Positions 8,701 through 17,122 of a stretch of 64,000 bases of DNA are shown in pieces. The stretch is taken from NCBI GenBank assembly GCA_905479075.1, contig CAJQLA010000017.1, positions 1 to 64,000 of the forward strand. The letters run 5' to 3'. The notes beneath the pieces are model-generated. The model ran no database searches. It saw only the letters and a list, made by a program, of their open reading frames with translations, and was not told where the DNA came from. The stretch comes from an uncultured Gammaproteobacteria bacterium (GTDB lineage Bacteria > Pseudomonadota > Gammaproteobacteria > Nitrosococcales > Methylophagaceae). Position numbers and translations under genes: made by a program. The number at the start of each line of letters is the position of its first letter. Position 1 is the first letter of the stretch.

Positions 8701-9578
8701 GCTACCCGAAACTGACTGCACAACAGCAAGAAAGTTTGCCGTTATTAATCACACCAGCACTCGCTATTCCATCGCAGTTTGATGATAGTACGCATAAGCT
8801 GTGGCGTTGTGAGACTGAACAGGGTTCTTTGATACTTAAAGCCTGTGACCATGACAGTATTCAGAAATCCGCTTTCTGGCAAGGCATGAATAGTTTGTTT
8901 AGTGTTGATTTTCCAAGAAGTTTACGGAATATCGATGCAATATATAGCAAAATATCAGAAAATGCAGCTGTCACAGTTCCCCTATTTATTGCTGCTGAAA
9001 GCAATAGTTATGTACTTGCTGAATGGTTAGAGGGGGATGCGGTACTGGCAGAAGATGTGACAGATGTCATGGTGATTCAATTAGCTGAACATCTCGGCAA
9101 ATTACACGCCCAAGTTAAAACAACTTGGGGGCCAATACATCAGGCCAATCTTGGAGCTGAACAATGGGGTTCTCGTCTTTATAACACCATCCAAAATTTA
9201 GCTGATAATAGTTCTACAGCTATTCCAAATGATTTTGTGACTTCGTGCTCACAACAAGTAGAAGCAATGGAAGTGGAGCAATTTTCTCCAATCATGATAG
9301 ACCTACGCTGGGATCAATTTTTACAGCAAGATAACAGGTTGAAGGCCTTAGTCGATTTAGATGCTTTTGTTTATGGGCCTAAAGAGTTGGAATTAGTATT
9401 GTTGGAATATCTGCTCAATGCTGAACAAGCCGCATTATTTAAACAGCATTATCAACAATATGCTGAATTCAGGGACTTAAGCTCGATCCGAGAGGTATAT
9501 CGTTTATTACTCTTTCTGATGAATGTGTTGGGTGAAACGGATTTAGATCGTTGGCTTGCTAGGCCAGTAGTTTTATAA
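8697..9578 (+). CDS. Divergent APH-like phosphotransferase
   Basis: The product resembles aminoglycoside/choline-kinase fold proteins. SYVLAEWLEGDAV looks like the hinge, QLAEHLGKLHAQ the helix after it, IDLRWDQFL (about residues 201-209) the catalytic loop and ALVDLDAFVYGPKELEL the metal-binding DFG-equivalent. The usual HGDxxxxN loop reads MIDLRWDQ here, keeping the Asp but with Met for His and Gln for Asn. A GTG at 8697 overlaps the SDR stop (GTGA) and is the preferred start; a TTG at 8694 is also open. The substrate is unknown. It converges on pnuT with six bases between stops. Confidence 0.68.
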   Translation: MSYPKLTAQQQESLPLLITPALAIPSQFDDSTHKLWRCETEQGSLILKACDHDSIQKSAFWQGMNSLFSVDFPRSLRNIDAIYSKISENAAVTVPLFIAAESNSYVLAEWLEGDAVLAEDVTDVMVIQLAEHLGKLHAQVKTTWGPIHQANLGAEQWGSRLYNTIQNLADNSSTAIPNDFVTSCSQQVEAMEVEQFSPIMIDLRWDQFLQQDNRLKALVDLDAFVYGPKELELVLLEYLLNAEQAALFKQHYQQYAEFRDLSSIREVYRLLLFLMNVLGETDLDRWLARPVVL

Positions 9579-9584
9579 ACTAAA

Positions 9585-10202
9585 CTAAGCGGTCTGAGTA
9601 CGGTAATAGAGTTTCATCCAATTAATATAACCAAGAAAAGCTAAAACAAGATAAACACTGAACATCACAATCGTAGCGTAATAGCCGGTTTGGTAATATA
9701 ACTGAATAGCAGCTCCATCAATGACTATCCAATATAGCCAGTTTTGTAATACTTTACGTGCCATTAGAATGGTATTGAGTACAGAAAATACTGTAACGCC
9801 GGCATCAAGAAAAGGGCTTTGAGAAGCGTTGATACTAATTAAGTATTTGGCTGTTGCAAAAGTGAGTAAACTCCCCACCATTAAAAAAGCGATCTGTTGA
9901 AGCCAAGTGAATTTGCTAATCGCAATCACATCTTCAGTTTTCCCTTGTTTTTGCCACAATAAGTAGCCGTATACAGCCATAGCCATATAGTAAAAATTGA
10001 GTAAGGCCTGCATCGGTAATTGGCCTTCCCAGAATAATACGGTATAGATGAGCGTACTGATGAAAGCCAGTGGCCAGCACCATTGGGATTCTCTCGCAGC
10101 AAAGACGACGTAGCCAATACCTAGTAGCGAAGCGAAAACTTCCCAGCCAGATAAGGCTAATAGCCCATCAACAATGGCCGTGAGCAGCGTACTATCGATC
10201 AT
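9585..10202 (-). CDS. pnuT: PnuC-family vitamin transporter, probably thiamine (PnuT)
   Basis: A 205-residue protein with about seven membrane segments and the PnuC-type features WEVFASLLGIGYVVFAARES, LLNFYYMAMAVYGYLLW and NWLYWIVIDG. PnuC relatives carry unphosphorylated vitamins by facilitated diffusion: nicotinamide riboside (PnuC), riboflavin (PnuX) or thiamine (PnuT). Being last in an operon headed by a TPP riboswitch points to thiamine. The start overlaps the YkoF-like gene stop by four bases, so the two are translationally coupled. Confidence 0.87.
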   Translation of the reverse strand: MIDSTLLTAIVDGLLALSGWEVFASLLGIGYVVFAARESQWCWPLAFISTLIYTVLFWEGQLPMQALLNFYYMAMAVYGYLLWQKQGKTEDVIAISKFTWLQQIAFLMVGSLLTFATAKYLISINASQSPFLDAGVTVFSVLNTILMARKVLQNWLYWIVIDGAAIQLYYQTGYYATIVMFSVYLVLAFLGYINWMKLYYRTQTA

Positions 10203-10459
10203 ACATCCACAACATCAGCACGGTCAGTGCCAATAAGTTTGAGTACAAATACGCTGTGTGGCAATTGTTCAAACACAGCTTCAATTTCACTAGTCATCAT
10301 TACCATCACATCTTGGTATTCTCCAAACACTTGCGTGCTAAGGCTATTACGTTTAACCACTAGTTTAGGGTTAGTTTCAAGCTGATCGATAAAGGCCAAT
10401 ATGGGTTCGACATACCCTTCGGTAAGAGGATAAAGGCTAATATCTATAGAAATTCGCAT
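10199..10459 (-). CDS. Small YkoF-like thiamine/HMP-binding domain protein
   Basis: An 86-residue protein starting MRISIDISLYPLTEGYVEPI, which fits the YkoF/MTH1187 ferredoxin-like fold found in thiamine- or hydroxymethylpyrimidine-binding proteins. It has no signal peptide, so it should be cytoplasmic. It lies between the TonB-dependent receptor and PnuT in a TPP-controlled operon and could buffer or hand over the imported vitamin. AAAGGAACA is a good ribosome site before the ATG. Family assignment rests on the short N-terminal pattern plus context. Confidence 0.7.
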   Translation of the reverse strand: MRISIDISLYPLTEGYVEPILAFIDQLETNPKLVVKRNSLSTQVFGEYQDVMVMMTSEIEAVFEQLPHSVFVLKLIGTDRADVVDV

Positions 10460-10480
10460 AGCGTGTTCCTTTAGTTTTTA

Positions 10481-10511
10481 AAAGGGACTACGCATTGCAT
10501 AGTCCCTTTTG
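10481..10511 (-). terminator. Intercistronic hairpin between receptor and YkoF-like gene
   Basis: AAAAGGGACTA (10481-10491) and TAGTCCCTTTT (10501-10511) form an 11-bp stem, with A and T runs in both directions. It lies just after the receptor stop and 22 bases before the start of the next gene. It may end part of the transcripts, lowering expression of the small downstream genes, or protect the receptor mRNA end. Confidence 0.7.
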
Positions 10512-10521
10512 ATGACGTGAT

Positions 10522-12594
10522 TTAATAATCGTAAGATAAAGTAATGCCTGCTACACGTGGCTCGCCAAATTGTTTGAAATTTTCAGCCGCATAACCCTTT
10601 GCCGGGTTGTTGCCGAAGAAAAAACCACGAGTGTAGTAATCTTTATCAAACAAGTTTCTAGCCCAGACATTGACGTTCCAATTGCCGCGATTGTAATTTG
10701 CACTGGCGTTGACGATAGCATACGAGCCTGATTCGGCATTATGGCTATCAGAAAAATAGAACTGATCTTTGCCTTCAACATTGGTGCTTATAGTCCAGCG
10801 GTGATTGAGGTAATACTCAGAACCAAGGCTAAAAGTATAATCAGGCGCATGGGCCACTTGGCGGCCATTGTATTTCACGCCTGCTACCTCGTGGTTATCA
10901 AACGTGGCATCTAATAAACCGAGTGAAGCGAGTAGGCGCACTTTATCAGTCACTAGCCAATCTGCACTGGCTTCTAGCCCTTTATGTGTGGCATTAGAAG
11001 CATTACCAATGAAGTCAATAAAACTCGGTCCATCTTGAATTGAATTTTTGATTTGTGCATCACGGCGTTGGGTATAAAACGCCGTCAATTCTGTGGTCAA
11101 ACGATTCTGCATCCACTTTGATTTTAAACCAACTTCAAAAGTGTTGTTTTTTTCGGTATCAAATTCGCGTTGATCAACCGTGAGACCACCACTATTATTT
11201 ACCCCGCCTGATTTATAACCGCGTGCGAGAGAAGTGTAGATAAAATGGTCTTCATTGGCTTGATAGTTTAGGCCAATTTTGCCACCGCGCAATATTTCAT
11301 CGGTGCGTATTTTTACGCCAAGCGTATCATTATATTCTGCTCTAAACTGTTCAATGCGCGCGCCAGTGATAAGGGTCAGTTTATCGTTAAGGTGAATATC
11401 AAGTTGGCCATATAAAGAGCTGTTGTTAGTGTCGTAGTCACCATTGAACATTGGCCCTGGACCAAATATGCCGTAGTCAGAATCTTGCTCGAAGTTTTCA
11501 TCTTGTTCTAAGTGATAAATGCCGACAGTCCAATCAGTCGTGCCATTAAATAGGCGACCTGCGTCATCTGATAGTATGCGTAATTCGAGTGAGTGATTAT
11601 CACGTTCACGATCAAATTGATCGAAGCCAATAAAGGGGAAGAGTCCCGGCGCGAACTGGCCGTCGAACCCCCAGTCAACATCGTAACTATAGGTAATATC
11701 TGACTTGGCATAAGTAGCCTCTGTCTGAATGATAACCGCATCATTAGGTTGCCAATCTGCTTTCAGTGCAAGTGCATTAGTACGTTGTTTATCTTCACCT
11801 GGATCATCAGATAAGCTGTTGCGGCTGTTATCTAAAGTAAAAGCATCATAACCATTGTCAATATTGAGATGTAAGTAACTTAAATCAACGGTAAGATTCT
11901 TAGCCGCTAACCATTTAAGTTTTCCTTTCGCAGTCACTTCATCCTGATTTTGTGTATTATCACGGCCTAAAAAATCATTGTCCATATAGCCATCAGATTG
12001 ATGGGTATAGATAGAGGCGCGACCAAGAAGACTATTCTCAATTAAGGCACCACCGACAGCCAGACCCAGATTATGGGTATTGTATTCAGCAAGACCAGCT
12101 TCGGCATGAACTTGAAATTCTTCGGTAGGCTCCTTGCTTCGTAAATTTATCGTACCAGCCAAAGCATTGGTACCAAATTTAGTCCCCTGAGGCCCTCGAA
12201 GTATTTCTACAGATTCGACATCAAATAAGGTACCGGCACCGCCTGTTCTACTGAAATCTACGCCATCAATGATAAGTCCAACAGAAGGGTTAAGGGGCGC
12301 ATTAAATTGACTCCGCTCACCAATACCACGGATTTGGTAGTACTGACCACGAGAAGCACCACTTGATACATTAACGTTAGGTGCTAAGTTTAGGACTTCT
12401 TCGATATGCTGGGCATTCCGGGCTTCGATAACCTCTTCGCCAATGGTTGTTAAGCTAACAGGTGTTTCAAGTGCGATGGCGGGTCTAAAATCAGCACTGA
12501 CAATCATAGGAGGTAAGTCATGCTTAGTCCCTTCTGCAAGTGTATTGGTTGAGAAAATTGCTGAAATAGCGAGAGATAAAGCTTTAAACTTCAT
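10522..12594 (-). CDS. TonB-dependent outer-membrane receptor for thiamine
   Basis: A 690-residue receptor with a signal peptide (about residues 1-20), a TonB-box-like stretch (LPPMIVSAD), a plug domain (APNVNVSSGASRGQYYQIRG, then VEILRGPQGTKFGTNALAGTINL) and a beta-barrel ending in Tyr (AGITLSYDY), as usual for outer-membrane insertion. A TPP riboswitch directly upstream predicts thiamine or a thiamine precursor as ligand. Followed by a hairpin, the YkoF-like gene and pnuT. The receptor would move vitamin to the periplasm and PnuT across the inner membrane. Confidence 0.92.
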   Translation of the reverse strand: MKFKALSLAISAIFSTNTLAEGTKHDLPPMIVSADFRPAIALETPVSLTTIGEEVIEARNAQHIEEVLNLAPNVNVSSGASRGQYYQIRGIGERSQFNAPLNPSVGLIIDGVDFSRTGGAGTLFDVESVEILRGPQGTKFGTNALAGTINLRSKEPTEEFQVHAEAGLAEYNTHNLGLAVGGALIENSLLGRASIYTHQSDGYMDNDFLGRDNTQNQDEVTAKGKLKWLAAKNLTVDLSYLHLNIDNGYDAFTLDNSRNSLSDDPGEDKQRTNALALKADWQPNDAVIIQTEATYAKSDITYSYDVDWGFDGQFAPGLFPFIGFDQFDRERDNHSLELRILSDDAGRLFNGTTDWTVGIYHLEQDENFEQDSDYGIFGPGPMFNGDYDTNNSSLYGQLDIHLNDKLTLITGARIEQFRAEYNDTLGVKIRTDEILRGGKIGLNYQANEDHFIYTSLARGYKSGGVNNSGGLTVDQREFDTEKNNTFEVGLKSKWMQNRLTTELTAFYTQRRDAQIKNSIQDGPSFIDFIGNASNATHKGLEASADWLVTDKVRLLASLGLLDATFDNHEVAGVKYNGRQVAHAPDYTFSLGSEYYLNHRWTISTNVEGKDQFYFSDSHNAESGSYAIVNASANYNRGNWNVNVWARNLFDKDYYTRGFFFGNNPAKGYAAENFKQFGEPRVAGITLSYDY

Positions 12595-12599
12595 AAATA

Positions 12600-12622
12600 T
12601 CCTTTTTTAAAATAAAAAAGGA
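12600..12622 (-). promoter_or_regulatory. Hairpin covering the receptor ribosome binding site
   Basis: Read on the minus strand, TCCTTTTTT (12622-12614) pairs perfectly over nine bases with AAAAAAGGA (12608-12600), five-base loop between. The AAGGA is the receptor's ribosome binding site, six bases before its ATG. The hairpin lies just after the TPP riboswitch, so it is a natural expression platform for translational shut-off. Confidence 0.65.
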
Positions 12623-12663
12623 CAGGAGAGAACATTAACAGTATTGATTTACGTAAAAGGTAT

Positions 12664-12760
12664 CTCGGCCTGTCCCTACGCCAGTACTAACTGGATCAGG
12701 TTCATAGGGTTTATTCTGTAATAGAAATTCTCAGGCCTTCATGGCCACCCCTAGGCTAAT
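12664..12760 (-). promoter_or_regulatory. TPP riboswitch (THI element)
   Basis: On the minus strand the element shows the conserved core pieces in order: GCCTAGGGGTG, CTGAGA, ACCCTATGAACCTGATC, then AGTACTGGCGTAGGGA. These are the pyrimidine- and diphosphate-sensing helices of the THI element. The closing P1 helix is GCCT (12756-12753) with AGGC (12671-12668). It lies about 70 bases ahead of the TonB-dependent receptor start and should shut the operon when TPP is plentiful. Confidence 0.96.
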
Positions 12761-12797
12761 CTTGGTGATTAAAATAATCACACAAAATGTGTTGCGA

Positions 12798-12826
12798 ATT
12801 ATACGGCTTAAGCGCTATTTAAACAA
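12798..12826 (-). promoter_or_regulatory. Sigma70-type promoter of the thiamine-uptake operon
   Basis: On the minus strand a TTGTTT (-35, 12826-12821) is 17 bases from a perfect TATAAT (-10, 12803-12798). Transcription would begin about 30 bases before the TPP riboswitch core, leaving the aptamer complete in the leader. Confidence 0.75.
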
Positions 12827-12844
12827 TTGTTTATAGGATGGTTA

Positions 12845-14575
12845 TTACTTGGCGAGTGCTTTTATAGCATCAATGCTATGGAAGAAGACTTGCCCTTTCA
12901 TTAAGTGATGATCTAGATCCATTTTCTTGAATTTATCCATCACAGGCCCTTTTACATCGGCCAAGTTTACTGTGATATTACGTGTATCTAATGCTTCTAT
13001 ATAACTAAACAGAGTTTCAAATGCCGTTATATCTACATAGCTAACAGAGCCAAATTGCAGCACGACATGTTCTAGTTCGGGCTTATTATCAATTTGGGCT
13101 GAAATAAAGTCAGTAATGTAAGTAATGTTGGCAAAGGTAATGTTTTCATCGATACGGATTAATAATAAATTTGGCCACGTTGTAACCTCATGGCGTCCAA
13201 CATTTCTAAATTGTTCGCTGTCGCCTACTTGTCCAGTTACGGCTATATGAGGCAAGCTGGTACGCTGCAAAAATGCAATGATAGTAACAATGACACCTAG
13301 AGCGATACCTTCTTCGATACCCAAGAAGAGTACAGCCAATAAGGTGATAGTTTGGGTGGTAGCATCAGCACGGTCGTATTTGAGTGTCGTTATGATTTCG
13401 CGAAACTTAATCAATGGTGCAATGGCAACAAGAATAATAGCGGCCAAAGCGGCTTTGGGAATATGGGTAAATTGTTCGGTAAAAGATAGTAAGGCAAGCG
13501 CTAATAAGATAACAGCAATTATCATCGCTAATTGCGTACGTGCGCCTGCAGAAAAGTTAACCATGGTACGACTAAATCCACCTGCGACAGACATACCGCC
13601 TGAAATAGCAGTCGCTATATTAGCTGTACCTAAGGCAATCAGTTCTTGGTTGGTACTGATTTTTTCATTACGTAAATTTGCTGTGACAAGGGCGATGGCA
13701 ACACTCTCCACATAGGCTATAACACTGATGAAAATAGCGCTGGGTAGTAATGCTATCCAGTGCTCTTTGCTGTTTGCTAAGAATGAAAGACTAAGATCTG
13801 GCAATCCTTTTGGGATTTCGCCAACAATGGCCACTTGTTGCATATCGTATAAATGAAAAAAACTGACAACGCTGGTAGTAATAATGACGGTCAGTAAAGG
13901 TGCAGTCTTACTAATTCCTGTAACGAGGCTTTCCCGTAGCTGCATGCTTTTGAGTGTGCGTGTTAATGGTTTACCCATTAACAGCAGAAGTACCATGCTG
14001 AAAATGCCAAGACCAGCAGCATATATATTCATAGTGCCCATATTGCAAGCAATATCATAGCCGCATTGTTGTTTATTAAGACCTAATAAATGAGGTAGTT
14101 GGCTAAAGACAATAAGAATTGAAGCACCGGTTGTAAAACCTGATAACACAGGGTGACTAATAAATTTAACTAATCCGCCCATGCGAAAAACGGCCATCGC
14201 TAATAAAATTAAACCCCCTTCGACAGCTAAGATAATGGCATGCTCAACGGGTGTGCCAAGTGCTGCTAATTCCGGTGCTGTTAATGCACTGGCAATCATT
14301 ATGGCAGCAATGGAAACAGGGCCAACAGATAGAGTTCTGCTTGTACCTAAAAACGCATAAATAAGCGGGGGTAAAATACTTGCGTAGAGCCCTACTTGTG
14401 CAGGCAAACCAGCAAGCATGGCATAAGCGATGCCCTGCGGGACGAAAAGGATAGCTGTAATAATGCCAGCGAAAACGTCGCTATTAAAATCCTGTTTTGG
14501 ATAATGTCTAAGCCAAGAAAGAATCGGAATAAACTTGGTTAATAAAGTTTGTTTAGGCAAATTAGGTGGCGGCAT
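12845..14575 (-). CDS. SulP-family anion transporter with STAS domain
   Basis: A 576-residue inner-membrane transporter of the SulP (SLC26-like) family. The first part has about a dozen membrane segments with FVPQGIAYAMLAGLPAQVGL and LYASILPPLIYAFLGTS, the family signature near the start. The C-terminal about 120 residues are a cytoplasmic STAS domain. Substrate may be sulfate, bicarbonate or another anion. It lies 76 bases after a sulfide:quinone oxidoreductase gene on the same strand, which makes a sulfur oxyanion worth considering, but bicarbonate or dicarboxylate transport is not excluded. Confidence 0.9.
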   Translation of the reverse strand: MPPPNLPKQTLLTKFIPILSWLRHYPKQDFNSDVFAGIITAILFVPQGIAYAMLAGLPAQVGLYASILPPLIYAFLGTSRTLSVGPVSIAAIMIASALTAPELAALGTPVEHAIILAVEGGLILLAMAVFRMGGLVKFISHPVLSGFTTGASILIVFSQLPHLLGLNKQQCGYDIACNMGTMNIYAAGLGIFSMVLLLLMGKPLTRTLKSMQLRESLVTGISKTAPLLTVIITTSVVSFFHLYDMQQVAIVGEIPKGLPDLSLSFLANSKEHWIALLPSAIFISVIAYVESVAIALVTANLRNEKISTNQELIALGTANIATAISGGMSVAGGFSRTMVNFSAGARTQLAMIIAVILLALALLSFTEQFTHIPKAALAAIILVAIAPLIKFREIITTLKYDRADATTQTITLLAVLFLGIEEGIALGVIVTIIAFLQRTSLPHIAVTGQVGDSEQFRNVGRHEVTTWPNLLLIRIDENITFANITYITDFISAQIDNKPELEHVVLQFGSVSYVDITAFETLFSYIEALDTRNITVNLADVKGPVMDKFKKMDLDHHLMKGQVFFHSIDAIKALAK

Positions 14576-14614
14576 GAATTTACAGATAAAAGGAATAATA
14601 GCAAGAATAAAGTT

Positions 14615-14644
14615 AGTCTGTTTCGAACTCTTTCGGAACAGACT
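14615..14644 (-). repeat. Inverted repeat between the SQR and SulP genes
   Basis: AGTCTGTTTCGA (14615-14626) faces TCGGAACAGACT (14633-14644), a 12-bp stem with one G-T pair and a six-base loop. It lies just after the oxidoreductase stop. No T run follows on the minus strand, so it is not a classic terminator; it may attenuate or stabilise the upstream message. Confidence 0.6.
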
Positions 14645-14651
14645 ATATCAC

Positions 14652-15905
14652 TTAATCTTCTTTGGTTAGTTTCTCAGCGTATGAGGCTTTATGAGGGACA
14701 TCAAAATCATAACCCTTAATCATCACTTGCCAATATAACCATGGGAAACCGATAAGCTTGCCTATCCACCATAGCTTACTGTTAGTGCGTGGATCTAAAA
14801 ATGGGAATGAAGGTGTTACTGTTCCGCCATAAGAGAATTCAGCAAGCATGACAGTACCTACTGATGTTGTTAATGGGCAAGAACCATAGCCGTCATAGCC
14901 TTCTGCCACTGCTTCACTATTACGTAATTTCAATATATTTGTCACAACGACAGGTACCTGTTTACGAACAGCTGCTGCTGTTTTTGCATTGGGCGTTGAT
15001 GAAGCATCCCCTAAACCAAAGACATTGCTGAATTTATTGTGTTGTAAGGTAAATTGATTAACATCGACCCAACCTGCTTCGTTTGCAAGCGGACTTTGTT
15101 TAATAAAATCAGGTGCACTTTGAGGAGGCGTAACATGAATCATGTCAAACTCTTTCGTCACTGTAGATTTATTGCCATCAGCATCACTTATTTCAAATGT
15201 GGCTGTTTTTTCTGGGCCATTGACAGCAATTAAGTTATTGCCAAAATTTGTTTTGATACCGTAATCCTCAACGACTTTACTCAATGCTTTGGCAAAGAAA
15301 GCGACACCAAACATACCCGGGCCCGCATTGAAAAATTCGATATTGATAAGGTTATCATTACCTTCTTTTTTGAAGCGATCAGCGGCTAAGTACATGATTT
15401 TTTGTGGCGCACCCGCACATTTTATGGGCATAGGTGGTTGGGTAAATAAGGCGTTGCCAGATTTCGTTTTTTGAATCATTTCCCATGTGTATTCCACATG
15501 TTCTGGAGAATAATTACAGCAAACGCCATTTTTACCCAATGTTTCTGACAGGCCTGCAATTTTGTCGTAATCAATTTGTAAACCAGGGCAAACGACGAGG
15601 TAATCATAGCTAATTGTTTCACCTGAACGAATCGTAACTTGATTTTCTTCTGGTTGGAAACTGTCGGCATAATCTTTAACCCATGTCACACTTGGATGAA
15701 TAAGATCAGCTTCATTTTTTGTCGCTTTAGCTAAGGTATATGCTCCGCCACCAATTGTCGTGAAACCAGGTTGGTAATAATGCTTTTCTGATGGTTCAAT
15801 GATAGCAATATCAATAGCATTATTTTTGCGACGCATGTTATTAGCAACTGATACGCCTGCAGCACCACCTCCAACAATCAGAATTGAATGATGTTTATCG
15901 GACAT
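14652..15905 (-). CDS. sqr: Sulfide:quinone oxidoreductase-type flavoprotein
   Basis: A 417-residue FAD enzyme of the SQR/flavocytochrome c sulfide dehydrogenase family. It begins with the dinucleotide-binding SILIVGGGAAGVSVANNM and has the second FAD motif VFGLGDASSTPNAKTAA near residue 300. Three Cys positions match the redox centre of sulfide:quinone reductases: Cys129/130, Cys163 (IKCAGAPQKIMYL) and Cys343 (YGSCPLTT). It would oxidise sulfide and pass electrons to the quinone pool at the inner membrane. A strong ribosome site (GAGGGG) precedes the ATG. SulP lies downstream on the same strand. Confidence 0.88.
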   Translation of the reverse strand: MSDKHHSILIVGGGAAGVSVANNMRRKNNAIDIAIIEPSEKHYYQPGFTTIGGGAYTLAKATKNEADLIHPSVTWVKDYADSFQPEENQVTIRSGETISYDYLVVCPGLQIDYDKIAGLSETLGKNGVCCNYSPEHVEYTWEMIQKTKSGNALFTQPPMPIKCAGAPQKIMYLAADRFKKEGNDNLINIEFFNAGPGMFGVAFFAKALSKVVEDYGIKTNFGNNLIAVNGPEKTATFEISDADGNKSTVTKEFDMIHVTPPQSAPDFIKQSPLANEAGWVDVNQFTLQHNKFSNVFGLGDASSTPNAKTAAAVRKQVPVVVTNILKLRNSEAVAEGYDGYGSCPLTTSVGTVMLAEFSYGGTVTPSFPFLDPRTNSKLWWIGKLIGFPWLYWQVMIKGYDFDVPHKASYAEKLTKED

Positions 15906-16154
15906 TTTCCCCTCTCTTATTAATATAAATCTAGCTCGACGACTCTTAATAATAGGATCTGCATTTCACCGTTATTACTAATTTAAAAAACAGAATCGAA
16001 TAATTATCGCTTAAAAGGATATCTCTTGTCATAAATTGTTGGTATTCGGACAGTTTTTATTCAGGTGTGGGGTTGTTAAGGACTACATAAAATATTAGAT
16101 TTTGATACCTGCTGGCGATCTTCTTGTTGTCAACTGTCAATGAATTCTGATAAA

Positions 16155-16685
16155 TCAATTTTTTATGTTTAGGATTTGTCGCCATGCCTCGAGTTTTTGG
16201 TCAAATGACATTGCTGCATGGGCAGGACTAGTTGAGGGTAGTCGCTGTGTAGGAATAGCGATGAATTGTTGACTTAATGAGGGTATAGTTTGTTTAAAAA
16301 GCGATTCAGCTTTTGTACCATTAAAATAGAGTCGGTTGATGCTTGGATAGCGCTGTAAGAAATTATTAAAATCATTGACAACGATTGATCCTGTATCAAT
16401 ATTGCTATCCAAACTCCCTTTTCGCTGACAAGCTTTTAGTACATCCCAAACGGCAATATGGTGCTGAGCTAATAAGGAGCAGCGTTCTAAATAGGGCAAA
16501 GTAGTAGAAAAACTAAAAAGCTCGGCCATAATTGGCCAAAATGCATTTCGTGGATGGGCATAATATTGTTGATGCTTTAATGATTGAACGCTCGGCATAG
16601 AGCCTAATATCAATATCGTAGGTTTTTCACCGAGTAGGGGTGGAAAACTGTATTCGGTTATTAGATGTTGAGTAGATGTGATCAC
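16155..16685 (-). CDS. DNA-deoxyinosine glycosylase (UDG family 6)
   Basis: The 176-residue protein shows the uracil-DNA-glycosylase superfamily fold marks of the hypoxanthine-DNA glycosylase group: LGSMPSVQSLK followed by YYAHPRNAFWPIM, FNGTKAE in the middle and LPSTSPAHA as the closing motif. Family 6 enzymes remove deaminated adenine (hypoxanthine) from DNA. Length is normal for the family. The ATG overlaps the stop of the DUF3465 gene by four bases, so the two are expressed together. Confidence 0.85.
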   Translation of the reverse strand: MITSTQHLITEYSFPPLLGEKPTILILGSMPSVQSLKHQQYYAHPRNAFWPIMAELFSFSTTLPYLERCSLLAQHHIAVWDVLKACQRKGSLDSNIDTGSIVVNDFNNFLQRYPSINRLYFNGTKAESLFKQTIPSLSQQFIAIPTQRLPSTSPAHAAMSFDQKLEAWRQILNIKN

Positions 16686-17122
16686 TGATAGCGCTGTCCT
16701 TGATGTTCTATCCAGCCATCTATATGCTGACCTGCTGGATCATGATGAGTCCAGTGTAAAATACCCCCTTTGTCACTCCACTCATATTCGCCATAAAGGG
16801 TTAGCTTATCTCCTAGTTTTAGGGTGTTTATTCTAGGTGCTAAGTCGATATTATGGGCTACTAAAATAGTCAGACCTTGAGGTCTTTCTATAATAAATTT
16901 TTGGTGACGATTACCATCGATATCATCAGCTAAAATCTTGATAACTGTCCCTTCAACTTGTAATTGAATATCACTTTTCCGCTCTTGGAAAGCTTGTTCA
17001 ACACTAATACTATCACTGCTTTCATAGGCTTGCTGTGGCGAGTATTTACTTGCTGCATAGCCGACAATAAGGAATGCGATGATTAACCAAATACGTTGTT
17101 TTTGACGGGTGGCTTTTGACAT
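16682..17122 (-). CDS. DUF3465 protein with N-terminal membrane anchor
   Basis: A 146-residue protein with an N-terminal hydrophobic segment (IWLIIAFLIVGYAASKY) and a domain containing KFIIERPQGLTILVAHNIDL and WTHHDPAGQHIDGWIEHQG, which fit the DUF3465 family. The strand-rich pattern could be an OB-like barrel in the periplasm, but no function is known. The start was placed at the ATG at 17122, which gives a compact anchor; an ATG at 17170 is also open. It is translationally coupled to the deoxyinosine glycosylase downstream and divergent from apaH. Confidence 0.75.
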   Translation of the reverse strand: MSKATRQKQRIWLIIAFLIVGYAASKYSPQQAYESSDSISVEQAFQERKSDIQLQVEGTVIKILADDIDGNRHQKFIIERPQGLTILVAHNIDLAPRINTLKLGDKLTLYGEYEWSDKGGILHWTHHDPAGQHIDGWIEHQGQRYQ

